A DNA stretch of 64,000 bases from Blastobasis lacticolella (taxonomy: Eukaryota > Arthropoda > Insecta > Lepidoptera > Blastobasidae), in NCBI GenBank assembly GCA_905147135.1, contig LR990068.1:2128001-2192000 (forward strand), in the 5' to 3' direction. Positions 11,601 through 20,859 of this stretch are shown piece after piece. Each line of letters begins with the position of its first letter. Within the stretch, counting starts at the first letter, position 1. The notes under the pieces are model-generated. The model was not told the origin of the DNA. It saw nothing but the letters and a program-made list of their open reading frames with translations, and ran no database searches. The position numbers and the translations under genes are program-made.

Positions 11601-14352
11601 CGAGCGGCCCGATCGGGCCGCATAACAATATTAATCTGTGATTGTTAATTGTTAGTTTTAATTGTCTCTTGTAACAATTAAAAATATTATTTGAATTATT
11701 TTAATTGTCTCTTGCAATTAACGTGAGTTTATTTAAATAAATTAATTGCAATACGCAAATAACAGATTAGTTGCAATTAAATCAATTGTGATTAAATTAA
11801 TTGCAATTAATTTTTCAGTCAATTAATATGATGATTAAAATATCAATTGTTCATGCCCAACACTGCACTGTACACACCTTATTTGACATTATGCCCTCTC
11901 CTCTTAGAATTTTTTCTTCTTTGATATAAGGCGGGTCTGGATGTTATATGTATAATAAGTATGTATTTAAAAGTATATTAGTAGTTTATCAGTTATCTAG
12001 CACCCATAACACAAGCTTTGCTTACTTTGAGGCTAGATGGCGCTGTGTGAATTGTCCAAGCATCCTCATCATCACAGCCCATAACAATCCACTGCAGGAT
12101 TAAGGGCCTCGCCCACGATAGGGGAGGTTATTGCCATAATCTCCATGCTTGGCCGGCGGGTTGGAAATCGCAGTGATAAAAATATGAAAATGGAAAACGC
12201 TGCTGCCTATTTTCCAGCTTATGGAGACTCTTCGATTTTATTATACTGTCACGGGGTGCCTGTTCAATTAGTCTTCGGGTCCCCAGCGGAAGACCTTGGT
12301 CGACCTCGCTTCGCCAACAGCATTAGGAGGTACACCTAACGACCTTCGCCTATCCTCAAAGTACGAAACGGTCACCCATCCAGTTCCCAGTCTCTGCGAG
12401 CGTTGCTTAACCCAATGTATATGCCTCCGTCCCCAGGCACCGCGATCGCCGGCAAGAACGTAGCGAACCCGATCGCGATGATCAACGCTTCCGTGGACAT
12501 GCTGGAGCACCTCGGACACCACTTCCACGCGGACCTGCTGCGGCGCTCGCTGCACAAGACCATCAACGTGGACAGGTGACAGACACACATATACACACAC
12601 ATACATGAAGCTCACGCCTGTGACCCACACGTGGGGTAGGCAGAAAATATGGACTGCCAATTTGCTCTGTCCTGACACAACTCCCACAATATTATACAAC
12701 CCCACGTCCATTTATTTATTTATTTTATTTTACATTTTATTGCACACAGTAAAATACATATAGACGACACAACAGGCACTACTTATTTCTAAAAGAAATT
12801 TCTTCCAGCAGGCCTACAGAAGAGAGATGAGATAAGTAAAGCACCTACTTGCTTACCTACGAAGGAGCACAACTTTACAATAGCCTACCTTCAAATATAA
12901 AAAGTATAGTTTCATTAGGCATATTTAAGAAAAAACTAGCAAATTATTTGCTAAATACTTAAATGAGTCTGTTGTCAGGAGGTCTAGATGTTTCTTTTTA
13001 TTGTGTAGTGAATATGTGGTCAATCAAAGTGCTATACCTGTGTATCACAGATGTTACCTACCTACTTTGTGATGTGAACGACGATTGTAAATTGGTTATA
13101 ATAAGTTCTCTTCTCATGTAAGTGACTATTGTTATATTGTCTTAATGAGAATAAATGTCTTTGAACCTAAAGCAGATCGACGTGCGCGATATAGAATACA
13201 CACTAAAATACTTAAACATACTTATCTTCTCAAATTAAATATAATATAAATTTATAATAATAATACAATACTATACATACATATCTATGTACAACTATAC
13301 AGAGATAGATAATGGTCCTTCACACGTTTTTTAAAAGTATGTAGTGACGGACTGTCCCACACCTCATGTGGAACAGAATTCCAAAGTCTCGCAGCATGAA
13401 CAGTAAAAGAATAGGAAAAGAAATTGGAGTGATGGATAGGGATGGCCATTTAGTTGGAGGAGCTGAGGTGAACAGCTAAGTGGTGTCAAAGTGGACAGGT
13501 GACACACACACACGCACACATATCATACAATCACTCTTTGCTGTGTAGCTCGACTTGGAACAGAGGCAGAGCATAGCGAAGCATCTCGTTTCAGGCTTTT
13601 CGCGCGCGCTATTGATACATGAGGTCTGACGTCGAAATGAAGCCCTGTCTTTGATTAGAATTTCTCACGTAAAATACGCAGGGACAGCTGACAGCTTTCA
13701 TACCAATGAGGAAAGAAAAAACTCCTTTGAAGAGGAGAGAGCACAATGTCAAGTAATGCGTGCAAAGCTTGAAAAGATATGCTTTTGATGTATAAATGGC
13801 TTTTGATATAGAAATTAAACCACCGAGCCCGTTCTCGTTACGAGGTAAGGATTTTTTTCGTCATTGGTCGGAAGTAAATAAGATACATCGGCTTTTATGT
13901 GTACACTAACATGCCACCTGCGAGCATCGTCAGGAGCGTTAAGGGATGCGACTCGTACCCCGAGGTACCGGGCTCGAACCCCAGTGCTACGATGTGCCAA
14001 TAACTCTTGTCTGAGTGATGTACATTAATTGAATGCTTACCGTGAGAGTAAACATCGTGATGAAACCTGTACAATCAGGCGACTGAATGTGTGACCATGA
14101 ATGTAGTGCCCTGTTAACAAGGTCACGGAAGTCAGATGGCCGTCGCTCCATTGTAATTACCTGCTTAATCCTGGATCATGGTCAAGGCGGACCCCGGGCT
14201 CTCGCCCGCGACAGCACAACCGAGATAATTGACGCCAATTATTGACAATTATTTCATTTTTTATTCATTCCAGGATTCTGACCCCCGATGTTGGAGGCAG
14301 TGCGTCCTCTACAGAAGTCGTGAACGCTATTAAGGGTAACCTCGGCCGCTAA
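2378..14352 (+). CDS. Idh3g: Isocitrate dehydrogenase [NAD] subunit gamma, mitochondrial (8 exons)
   Basis: Regulatory (gamma-type) subunit of the mitochondrial NAD-dependent isocitrate dehydrogenase, which oxidatively decarboxylates isocitrate to 2-oxoglutarate in the TCA cycle. Exons 2378-2616, 3033-3147, 4234-4385, 5159-5303, 7567-7709, 8772-8923, 12437-12575 and 14274-14352 join in phase to 387 codons plus TAA, close to the usual ~390 aa. The N-terminus ([14 protein letters not shown]...) is basic/hydrophobic like a mitochondrial presequence. Family motifs are seen in order: [95 protein letters not shown]-like [20 protein letters not shown] and TRNTG point to gamma rather than beta. PGGGIGPE has Gly where catalytic alpha-type subunits have Asp, consistent with a regulatory subunit. 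Introns are full of SINEs and MITEs. Confidence 0.95.
3033..3147 (+). CDS. Idh3g: Idh3g exon 2
   Basis: Acceptor TTTTACAG; begins by completing Lys, then [20 protein letters not shown]; ends ...NGVGLK at phase 0 before GTCTGT. Confidence 0.9.
3909..4166 (+). mobile_element. Retroposon family 1 copy with (GATGAT)n end
   Basis: About 260-bp dispersed element that begins GCCGTGTGGYRTCCRGCAG, carries CTCCAACCCGCCTGCCAAGC and ends in TGTGATGATGATGAT. Nine more or less complete copies occur in the window. This one sits in intron 2 and stops about 70 bp before the exon 3 acceptor. Confidence 0.8.
4234..4385 (+). CDS. Idh3g: Idh3g exon 3
   Basis: Acceptor CACCACCAG; begins [16 protein letters not shown] and ends ...DIDVVII plus AG before GTGAGA. 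Carries the subunit-diagnostic GNIET motif. Confidence 0.92.
4798..5085 (-). mobile_element. tRNA-type SINE-A, headless copy
   Basis: Matches the body of the tRNA-headed SINE seen at 7036-7380: CGTTAATGTCCCGGTTGTGC, the CTTGACCATGATC block, and TGTGCAGGTTTCATCACGAT. The tRNA-like head is absent or too decayed to see. Lies in Idh3g intron 3. Confidence 0.7.
5159..5303 (+). CDS. Idh3g: Idh3g exon 4
   Basis: Acceptor ATCCCCAG; completes Arg then [20 protein letters not shown] and ends ...KSGRKK at phase 0 before GTATGT. Confidence 0.93.
5318..5384 (+). repeat. Dispersed repeat fragment (GGCCTCCCCCAGAGATCTCC)
   Basis: A short segment just after the exon 4 donor containing AGGCCTCCCCCAGAGATCTC and CCGGTCCTGTGCC. 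A longer copy is at 57229-57318. It appears to be the end of a dispersed lepidopteran repeat and directly abuts a MITE at 5387. Confidence 0.55.
5387..5637. mobile_element. 251-bp TA-flanked MITE, copy 1
   Basis: Inverted termini GAGCTCGTCTAATCTAAAAT on the left and the complementary ATTTTAGACTAGACGAGCTC on the right, flanked by TA on both sides, as expected for a Tc1/mariner-derived non-autonomous element. Three more copies are at 45071, 56907 and 63529, three of the four exactly 251 bp. No coding capacity. Confidence 0.85.
6440..6735 (+). mobile_element. Dispersed repeat family 5 copy
   Basis: About 300-bp element with TTAGGTTGTAGGCAACAAAT, TGCCTCATGCCTGTAATTGC, AACCGGAACACGATAATGC and a GGACTCCTCAGGCTTAACAG end. 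Other copies are at 17480 (minus), 20120, 32680 and 56120. In Idh3g intron 4. Confidence 0.7.
6745..6935 (+). mobile_element. tRNA-type SINE-B, 5'-truncated copy
   Basis: Body and tail of SINE-B: GAAATTGAAATGATGAATTT, CCCATAACACAAGCTTTGCT and GTCTAGATGGCGCTGTGTGA. The tRNA-like head is missing. Carries the CTCF-like AGATGGCGC motif in its tail. Confidence 0.7.
7036..7380 (-). mobile_element. tRNA-derived SINE-A, near full length
   Basis: Read on the minus strand it opens with a tRNA-like head: GGTGGCCGAGCGGTTAGGGC (A box region) and GGTTCGAATCCC (B box/T arm), followed by the ~270-bp body ending near CGGGACATTAGCGC. The acceptor stem halves do not pair properly, so this is a SINE promoter rather than a working tRNA gene. 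Other copies are at 4798, 13930, 17938, 19955, 34180, 45640 and 57865. Confidence 0.8.
7433..7512. repeat. Compact foldback element
   Basis: A near-perfect inverted repeat: ACACATTTTAAGGGTATGTT on the left and AACATACCCTTAAAATGTGT on the right, with a short loop around TGCCTACCGCGTACC. It ends about 55 bp before the acceptor of Idh3g exon 5. A longer relative is at 8195-8370. Confidence 0.75.
7567..7709 (+). CDS. Idh3g: Idh3g exon 5
   Basis: Acceptor [30 protein letters not shown] ... [12 protein letters not shown] plus AG before GTGAGG. Contains the VHKANIMK motif of the isocitrate/isopropylmalate dehydrogenase fold. Confidence 0.93.
8195..8370. repeat. Nested foldback element
   Basis: Outer arms related to the hairpin at 7433-7512 (TTAAGGGTATGTTCCGGGTT versus GGAAACCCAGAGGATGTCCT), with an inserted inner pair of arms: GACGAGTAGCCCGATATTTG versus AAACATCGGGCTACTCGTCA. 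It can be read as one hairpin expanded by another inverted sequence. Confidence 0.65.
8625..8715. repeat. CCCGGGTAT-rich palindromic remnant
   Basis: Several copies of ACCCGGGTAT in both orientations within 90 bp, ending about 55 bp before the exon 6 acceptor. Looks like the end of a decayed DNA transposon; full borders not found. Confidence 0.4.
8772..8923 (+). CDS. Idh3g: Idh3g exon 6
   Basis: Acceptor TCTTTCCCAG; completes Arg then [20 protein letters not shown] ... [11 protein letters not shown] plus G before GTAGGA. A decayed duplicate of its 3' four-fifths lies at 10248-10361. Confidence 0.93.
9360..9790. repeat. CAA/ACA-rich low-complexity tract
   Basis: Long run of ACAACAATAATACAACA-type sequence with internal tandem copies of a unit containing CACATTAATAAGAAACATAC. 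Long open frames across it are by-products of low complexity. A related tract follows the duplicated exon at 10445-10800. Confidence 0.75.
10248..10361 (+). pseudogene. Idh3g: Decayed duplicate of Idh3g exon 6
   Basis: About 114 bp match exon 6 from its GSIVSNV codons to its end, including the GTAGGA donor sequence. TCG (Ser) has become TAG, an in-frame stop, and AAC has become AAA. No pyrimidine tract or acceptor is seen upstream, so it cannot act as an exon. The four other differences I can see (ATC/ATA, GCC/GCT, GAC/GAT, AAC/AAT) are silent. It lies in intron 6, downstream of the true exon. Confidence 0.85.
10400..10800 (+). repeat. Post-exon repeat plus CAA-rich tract
   Basis: Begins with the GGGATAGGCAGGGACTATGG / CTTTGCTCTGTCCT block that also follows the exon 7 donor (12600-12680) and, in variant form, the NDUFS2 exon 5 copies. 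It then runs into a 330-bp ACAACAAC/ACACATT tract like the one at 9360-9790. Confidence 0.6.
11142..11865. mobile_element. Non-autonomous hAT-type element with 8-bp target duplication
   Basis: Termini CAGTGTTGGGCA and TGCCCAACACTG are perfect inverted repeats, and both ends are flanked by the identical octamer CACTGTAC (11134-11141 and 11866-11873). The 724-bp interior is built of tandem and inverted AATTAACAATTGATTAATTG units (about 40-bp period at 11170-11345) and has no coding potential. CAG...CTG ends plus an 8-bp duplication are hAT hallmarks. Confidence 0.9.
11935..12062 (+). mobile_element. tRNA-type SINE-B, truncated copy
   Basis: Tail part only: AGTAGTTTATCAGTTATCTA, CACAAGCTTTGCTTACTTTG and GGCTAGATGGCGCTGTGTGA. 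In Idh3g intron 6. Confidence 0.65.
12064..12235 (-). mobile_element. Retroposon family 1, truncated copy
   Basis: Reverse-strand copy beginning at its CATCATCACAGCCCATAAC end and carrying TTGGCCGGCGGGTTGGAAAT. The 5' part of the element is missing. Confidence 0.7.
12437..12575 (+). CDS. Idh3g: Idh3g exon 7
   Basis: Acceptor CGTCCCCAG; completes Gly then [20 protein letters not shown] ... LHKTINVD plus AG before GTGACA. GC-rich third positions contrast sharply with the AT-rich introns. Confidence 0.93.
12720..13175 (+). mobile_element. 3' end of a LINE (reverse-transcriptase C-terminus)
   Basis: At 12835-12970 a frame reads [19 protein letters not shown] followed by [15 protein letters not shown] and a stop. 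This is the kind of C-terminal tail (a short helix-rich 'LF..KL..YLL') found in Jockey/CR1-like LINE polymerases. An AT-rich 3' end with AATAAATGTCTTTGAACC follows. No upstream RT motifs remain. Confidence 0.5.
13930..14245 (+). mobile_element. tRNA-derived SINE-A, plus-strand copy
   Basis: A decayed tRNA-like head (GTACCGGGCTCGAACCCCAG) at 13960-13985 is followed by the SINE-A body: ATCGTGATGAAACCTGTACA, CCATTGTAATTACCTGCTTA and GATCATGGTCAAGGCGGACC. It ends about 28 bp before the exon 8 acceptor. Confidence 0.75.
14274..14352 (+). CDS. Idh3g: Idh3g exon 8 with stop codon
   Basis: Acceptor TTCATTCCAG; completes Arg then [25 protein letters not shown] and TAA. TPD(I/V)GG is the C-terminal signature of the family. 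Confidence 0.92.
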
Positions 14353-16530
14353 ACTACCTCGCACTATGTACCCATCATTTTCGCTATAGCCGGCGGCTTC
14401 AGGGGGTGGGGGACGAACATTGTGACAGGAAAACTAACTTCGATTTTTCTCTCGAGTAAAATAAGTGATAATATACTGTCAAGGGTGCCAATCTGGGTAA
14501 GGAGTGGCGAGTGTCAGAAAAATGAGATTTTAAATACAAGTCAACTTATTTCTTTCGGTTTTTCTGTCCAGTTTTTGTTCTGCCAGCCTTTTCATACCAT
14601 CACATGAAGTAAAGAGCGAATTTCAGAGATTACGTAGTGTTCCTGTATATTGTATAAAACTAATCGAATATAGCTCGTAAATAGTTACATATATTTATTA
14701 AAGAATTCGGGAATAGATTATAAATAGTACAATTGTTATGCTTAAGATTTCGTCGAAAAAAAATTGTCAAGACAATATGGTTAGTTTTTTCCCGAATTGT
14801 TTACTAAAACTTAAATTCTGCTATACAATAGACAAATAGTACCTATAGTACCTATAGTCAAATTACAGATCTTTTTTTATACACAAATGCAGTAGAAATC
14901 AAGTAGATATTTGCAAAAACAAAGAAGTAAGCAGTAACAACAGTGTTGGTAAAGTTTTCACGAGTAAACAAAAAATATTTGTTACAATTATAACTCATAA
15001 AATATACAGAAAAAAATGTGACAAAACCAGTTTTAAAAGCAGGCAATGATTGCTTGGGTGTCACGTCAATGAGCAAAGCATTTGCCTACTCATTTACTAA
15101 TTTATTTAAATTATGAAAACAGTGACCAGTATGTGATCCTTTTATGCATGGATCTATCTATGTAAAATGTGTAAATACAATAATGAAAAAAGAAAAATCC
15201 AATTTTGTGTTTACAACTTTAAAATTCGTATAATTTAAAAGTGATAATTTTCATATTTATGTTTTTTTATTTGTATAAATGAATAGTTACTAAACAAGGG
15301 TGATTCTTTTGTTACCACTATAATTAAGCAAGAAAGATTTACTGTAAACAGTATTTATTTTATCAGATCTTTTTTCTGTGTATTTAATTTGTGATACTTG
15401 CGTAGTTTTTGTACAGTGAGCAAAAATCTTTTGAGCTTGTGATATCATACATTTTTGGGCTTTGCTGGTCTTTGTGCATCGGGAACATTGCTTTTGTATG
15501 GGTATTTTGTCACCCATAATTACAATGGGACGAAAATTTCTATTTTCTTTTTTATGGGGAATGTGACGTTTTTATCATGGCAAATAGGTTTTTTGTGCGA
15601 TAATATAGGAATTGATGAACAAATTTCAATGTATATTTGCAGCTTCAGACAGTTACTTTGGTTATATTTGGACTTATTATGTTGAAATATAACAAAATTG
15701 GGAAGACAATTAAAGAATTCAATCGGATAGAATTTATATGTATAATCCAAAAAAATATTTCAAAAATCTTAGTATTTATGGTAAGAGTGAATAGGCACTG
15801 TCTTGTCAGGCATGCTTCACCATTATCCGAATAATAACCTATGGCATTAGATGGCGTATTTGCTTATATGAAATACATAAGACATACTATCGATCGTCGC
15901 AAATCGTATGGTAAAATAACAGACATAGAGCAATGTCCAAATGCACTAAATAAATATTTTAAAGTATACTTTTTATGATCTGACCGTACAAAGAAATAAA
16001 CTAAGTATCTCGAAGATTTTCTTTATAACACATACTTAGAAAATTGAAAACACCAAAGTCTTAGTTGTGTAGTTTAAAGACAGTAGTGAAACTTAGTCTA
16101 AACATTTAAAATGTATAATGATGATCAACCACTATTGGGGTCTAGCCAATGACAGAAGAAACTCATTCTAAACTCGCCATATTGTCAAATAATGCATGTA
16201 TACCTAAACGTGCCTGTAACAGCCTGTACCTCTAAGTATGCCTGTGGCCGACGGGTGTGCTCAAAAAGAACTGTCATATGAACTAGAATTCCCTAGAATC
16301 ATAGCACACAATATGGCGAATAGACACGCGCATGGCATGTCACCACCATATAGACTAAGCGGACGCAACAGTATGCAAATTTGCGAGTACGTCTTAGACG
16401 ACGAGATTAGTAAGCTATATCTCTATACTATACCAACAGTCGCTTCGCTGTCTAATAAAAATTGAACCAAATGGCCTGTCCTCCTTACGGTGTAAAAAGT
16501 TTCTTTCGTCATTGGGTCTAACGCGTATTA
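14353..16530. other. Presumed Idh3g 3' UTR and AT-rich intergenic DNA
   Basis: No exon was found. The 3' UTR must begin here but no decisive polyadenylation signal could be chosen among several A/T-rich hexamers (for example TATTAAAG near 14695). The hydrophobic open frames around 14858-15830 lie antisense to one another, lack splice signals and look incidental. Confidence 0.4.
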
Positions 16531-16533
16531 AAA

Positions 16534-16697
16534 TGCCACTAGATGGCGCTACTGGAGTGTGAGGTCTATTGTCAAAATACGTCACGCTATTGGTCAGAAT
16601 CGAACGCTCAAAGTTGACAGTTTGATTTCAGCCAATAGGACGGCGTTATATTGACAGTGACAACACTTTTACTCGATAGTGGCGCCATCTAGTGAGC
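16534..16697. repeat. Short foldback with AGATGGCGC arms
   Basis: CCACTAGATGGCGCTAC on the left and GTGGCGCCATCTAGTGAG on the right form a ~13-bp inverted repeat about 160 bp apart. Each arm matches the CTCF-type consensus core. Could be a minimal MITE. Confidence 0.55.
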
Positions 16698-17189
16698 TGA
16701 ACTGCGCCAACCCTTAGTACACCTTGAAACTGTACAATTATTTATTATTTACTTATAAAACCTAATTATTAATTGAATTATTAGTATTTATTAATAGTAA
16801 TTAGGCTTGATGAGTAAGCATTTTGTTACTGGGACAGTCGGTAATGTATTTAATTATTTATTGTAATATTTTGTGTAGTTTCTTTTCGAAATGTCAAAAG
16901 TTGGAATAAACCGCCATATTGTAACGTATGCAGTTTTTTTTCGCTTTCATTAGACAGTCTTAGAGCAAGGATTTGGTGGATGTCAAATGTATTGGTAAGT
17001 CTCACTTGCACCTTAGCTCAAGTTGAACACATTGAAGTAAAATAATTAGCCGTTTTCCAGACTAGCTTCCTAAAAAATACCAAAGATGGCGCGTTTAAAA
17101 TGTCAAACATTTTTATAATCTCCTGGATGTGATTATGATATCTATTATAAACTATAAAGAGTAAAGTTTGTAGTTTTATATATTTGTAA

Positions 17190-17345
17190 TGAATAAACTC
17201 TGGACCGATTTTAAAAATTCTTCCACTAATAGGAAACTTATACCCGAGTGACATAGACTACTTTTTATCTCGGGAAAATAATAAGGCCCCGCGGGCAAGT
17301 TGAATGTTAACAGAGATCCAAAATGCGCGCGGGGAACGGCTAGTT
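17190..17345 (-). repeat. Dispersed LINE-tail-like fragment
   Basis: Contains CGATTTTAAAAATTCTTCCA, a CTACTTTTTATCTCGGG block and CCCGCGGG. The same blocks recur at 52080-52215 and, shorter, at 63848-63870. No frame; likely the 3' end of an RTE-like element. Confidence 0.45.
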
Positions 17346-17479
17346 TTTAGAATCAAGGTAGACAATGTAGGCTCCTGAGTCGCAAAACTGATGCAAGCAA
17401 TGGGCAAAACACGTAGCTCGCAGATCCGATGGCCGATAGGGTGGAAAGGTTCTGGAGCGGCGACCACGTACCGGCAATT

Positions 17480-17745
17480 TATCAGGTGATAGGACTGTCA
17501 ATCCTGAGGAGTCCGCCTGGGTGAGTACCACCGCCTTATCTGTTTATGCCGCCAAGCAACAATGCTTACGTTGTTGTGTTCCGGTTTGAAGGATAACGTA
17601 GCCAGCGAAATCACAGGCATGTGGCATTTCATCTTAGTTCTCACAGTGACAACGCACCTGCGGTTTTGCATTTTTATTACCTGCTACCTGAATGTAAGAA
17701 TCGTCGATGTTATGGGCGACAGTTATCACTTACCATCAGGTGGGC
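17480..17745 (-). mobile_element. Dispersed repeat family 5, reverse copy
   Basis: Reverse complement of the element at 20225-20530: GAGGAGTCCGCCTGGGTGAG, TTGCCGCCAAGCAACAATGC-type and CACAGTGACAACGCACCTGC blocks. Decayed; no coding. Confidence 0.65.
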
Positions 17746-17937
17746 TGTCTGCTCGCTTGTCACTGAGTAGCATAATAAAAATCGCAGCATGGGACGGCCC
17801 CAATGAGGTGGTCAGACCACCTCGTGAAGGTCGTAGGGCGTTGATAGATGCAAGAGCCACAGAGTCGATTGGTGTAGAAGACGTGGTGGGAGGCCTATGT
17901 CAACAGTGGAGGTCCTATGACTGAGCTGATAAAAATT

Positions 17938-18265
17938 CATGTTGGCGTTAATGTCTCGGTTGTGCCCTCGCACGAGTGCCCGGGGTCCGCCTTGACCATG
18001 ATCCAGGATTGGGCAGATCTGGTAATTACAGTGGAGCGACTGCCATCTGACAACCGTGACCCAGCTACCAGGCGAACCTGACCAGATTGGATTATGTCAT
18101 TTAGTCGCCTGAATGTGCAGGTTTCATCACGATGTTTACCGTAAGAGCATGGGTTAGCATTCATAACTCCGAAAAGAGTCATTGATACATGGCCGCAGTG
18201 GGATTCGAACCCGGTACCTCTCGCTTCGAATCGGATACTAAACCACTCGACGACCGATGCTCTGC
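17938..18265 (-). mobile_element. tRNA-derived SINE-A, reverse copy
   Basis: From GTTAATGTCTCGGTTGTGCC to the tRNA-like head containing GGGATTCGAACCCGGTACCT. A recognisable B box is present; the anticodon arm is damaged. Confidence 0.75.
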
Positions 18266-18479
18266 TGAGATGTTGCATACTTGCATCTACGGCTGAGATG
18301 ATGAAGTAATTTTTTTCCTTTTGTTGTTCGGTAGGTACTTCATTAACCAAATGCTTACAATCTCTTCCAGACAACGCTCGTTGGACAATTCGGAGTGGAG
18401 CAATGGAGTACGACAATTAAGCGGGTACCTTACCTTAGAGTACCTTATATTAGAAGGAAATCGATCCTAGATATTTTTA

Positions 18480-18600
18480 CAATATTCTAGGCATGTATTT
18501 GAATACCATCTCGCCTGATGGGAAGCGACGACGCGGCCGCAGCTGGAACATGCAAGTCTAGAAACAGCTTATTCACTCTGGCTTTGAAGGAGTCTAGTAG
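18480..18600 (-). mobile_element. Fragment of the LINE family at 21862
   Basis: Contains the GGCATGTATTTGAATACCAT / CTCGCCTGATGGGAAGCGAC end and AGTCTAGAAACAGCTTATTC that match the 3' end of the LINE fragment at 21862-22822 (CTTGAAGGAGTCTAG versus CTTGAAGGCATCCAG). Only ~120 bp remain. Confidence 0.6.
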
Positions 18601-18818
18601 GCTAATTACGTAACATCTATTCCTAACAATTCTCTGATTTCAATTATTGCAATTATTACTTTTGCGATTACGTATGATCGATAAAATCGTTTCAGTTATT
18701 GCAATGGAACTTTGTTAGTAACTGAACCCATGAAATAGATGATACGTTATCGCAAAAGTAGCAATATCAATCATTGAAATCAGATAATTGTTAGCAACTG
18801 AGTTACGTAATTAGCCCT
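18600..18818. mobile_element. ~218-bp foldback MITE (CTAATTACGTAAC ends)
   Basis: Long near-palindrome: CTAATTACGTAACATCTATT at left and GAGTTACGTAATTAG at right, with matching inner arms (TTTTGCGATTACGTAT versus ATACGTTATCGCAAAA). Fragments of the same family are threaded through NDUFS2 intron 5 at 44060, 44520 and 44925. Confidence 0.75.
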
Positions 18819-19041
18819 ACAGTTGTACTGATCGAGGAACACACTATAAGCAAAGCGTTTCATGACATAGCTCCTTCCTTAGATCAATCTCAGTATGTGA
18901 TAGATACTTGCTCAAGATGTGAGACAAATGTTGTCAATGCGAGATAATCTTCGTAAAATCTGTTTAGACTGACTTGTCTTATTTGGTAAACAACAATATA
19001 AACTCGTGCCGGATCAATCACGCTACGTACATTCAACTAAT

Positions 19042-19266
19042 CATCATCATCACAGCCCATACCAGTCCACTACAGGACTAAAGGCCTCTCCCACCGGCCG
19101 GCGGGTTGGTGATCGCAGTGTTATAAATATCACAATAGAAAACGCTGCTGCCCATGTTCCAGCCTACGGGGACTAGATATTTTGCCTCGAAAACATTAGT
19201 CGCCTTGTACGACACCCACGAGTGTAAGGGGTTGGTGCTATTCTACTCTGCCGGATACCACACGAC
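19042..19266 (-). mobile_element. Retroposon family 1, reverse copy
   Basis: Begins CATCATCATCACAGCCCATA and ends at the GCCGGATACCACACGACC border. It is followed within 120 bp by a copy in the opposite orientation, making an inverted pair. Confidence 0.75.
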
Positions 19267-19381
19267 CAACTCCATGAACTAATACAACTGCAAATTATAC
19301 ATGTAAATACTTACATAATTTCCACTACCAAATAGGTCAGACCGGACATATTTTAGTATTAAGGTGTCGTGAGAGAAGTCG

Positions 19382-19628
19382 GCCGTGTGGTGTCCGGCAG
19401 AATAGAATAGCACTAACCCCTTACACTCGTACAAGGCGACTAATGTTTTCGAGGCAAAAGATCTAAGCGCCTCCGTAGACTGGAAAATTGGCAGCAGCAT
19501 TTTCCATTGTTATATTATAACACTGCGATCTCCAACCCGCCTGCCAAGCGTGGAGATTATGGCAATAACCTTCCTTTTTGTGGGAGAGGCCCTAAGTCCT
19601 GCAGTGGACTGATTTGGGCTGTCATGAT
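19382..19628 (+). mobile_element. Retroposon family 1, plus copy
   Basis: GCCGTGTGGTGTCCGGCAGA to the GCTGTCATGATGA end; near full length. Confidence 0.8.
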
Positions 19629-19954
19629 GAGAAAAGTGGGGCGCGGGGTGGCCGCAGCATCATGCATAAACGCTGATTGGCTGTCATTGGCTTCGTACGA
19701 CTGTATCCATGCGTAGGTATGGGGATACACCATGGTATCCCCATATTGGGGTAGGTATGGGGCCATGGGTGGAGAGGTCAATATTTCGTCCACTGCTCGA
19801 CTACGTGCCGCTAGGTATATTTGTAGGAATTTAATCAAATCATGACAATTAGACAAATCTTGTAGTAGGTAAATATAATTAGTGATTTTAAGGTGATAAA
19901 TAAATTATTGTCCAATAATCGTACTCATTCTTCTCTTTCCATAATAGTACTTAG

Positions 19955-20118
19955 TTGAACACTAACCGATGCTCCTACGGTGAGGGAAAACATCGTGATG
20001 AAACCTGCACTGTCAGGAGATGGAATGTATAACCATGATCCAAACTGGTCAGGTTCCCCTGGTAGCACGGTCACGGAGGTCAGATGGCTGTCGCTCCACG
20101 GTAATTACGTGATCCACC
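19955..20118 (+). mobile_element. tRNA-type SINE-A, body fragment
   Basis: GAACACTAACCGATGCTCCT, CATCGTGATGAAACCTGCAC and CGGAGGTCAGATGGCTGTCG blocks of SINE-A without the tRNA head. Truncated at its 3' part where the family 5 repeat begins. Confidence 0.65.
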
Positions 20119-20119
20119 A

Positions 20120-20535
20120 AATTCTACACTACGCCATCTTTAGATGGCACTGGCTGGAGCGTCTACCAAATTAGAGTTGTGTAAGATGTTTTTATGTCAA
20201 TACCAGTTGTCCACAGAGATATTATTACTTCAAGTGGTTTTTCTTTATTCTACGCAGTGACAAACGAGCAGACAGCCCACCTGATGGTAAGCGGTAACTG
20301 TCGCCGACAACATCTACGCTTCATCTATTTTAGGTTGCCTGTAGCTTTATCACTGAGTACTAAAATTAAATACCTCATGCCTGTAATTATGCTGGCTTCT
20401 TTATCTTTCAAACTGGAACACAACAATGCAAGCATCATTGCTTGGCTGCAGAAATAGATAAGGCGGTGGTACTCACCCAGCCGGACTCCTCAGGCTTGAC
20501 GGAATTCTACTAACACGCGACCTTCGCGAGCGGGA
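20120..20535 (+). mobile_element. Dispersed repeat family 5, long copy
   Basis: Longest form of the family: a leader (CTACACTACGCCATCTTTAG; GGAGCGTCTACCAAATTAGA; AGTTGTCCACAGAGATATTA) joined to the common body (GTGACAAACGAGCAGACAGC ... GGACTCCTCAGGCTTGACGG). The copy at 56120-56535 has the same leader, so the ~410-bp unit is a single element. Confidence 0.7.
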
Positions 20536-20859
20536 CCTATTCTCAAAAATAGGTCCCCTGATACTGTCAACGACTAAGCGGTTACAAAAAAAATTAAAAC
20601 AACGCCATTAGGATTATGTAACGATATATTGACATATCATATTACATGGGGAGGATATGACATACATTTAATGCGCGATCGTCGCTTACATACTACTAGA
20701 ATCCGCGCTAAAAATATTGGCAATCAAGATGGCGGTTTCGTCAAAATGGCGGCCATGTTTGCAACCTGAAACAGTCCCGCAGTAGACTCAATTTACCTAG
20801 GGTAATTAAGTCGTGCAACCCGTCTCTCTGAATTGTTAATTGTTTGTTTCAAATTGATG

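Noticed and set aside
12268..12711. 147-codon ORF antisense to Idh3g exon 7
   Set aside because: Shadow of the GC-rich coding exon; the sense exon has clear family motifs.
15455..15834. Overlapping hydrophobic ORFs on both strands
   Set aside because: Mutually antisense, AT-driven, without splice sites or recognisable motifs.
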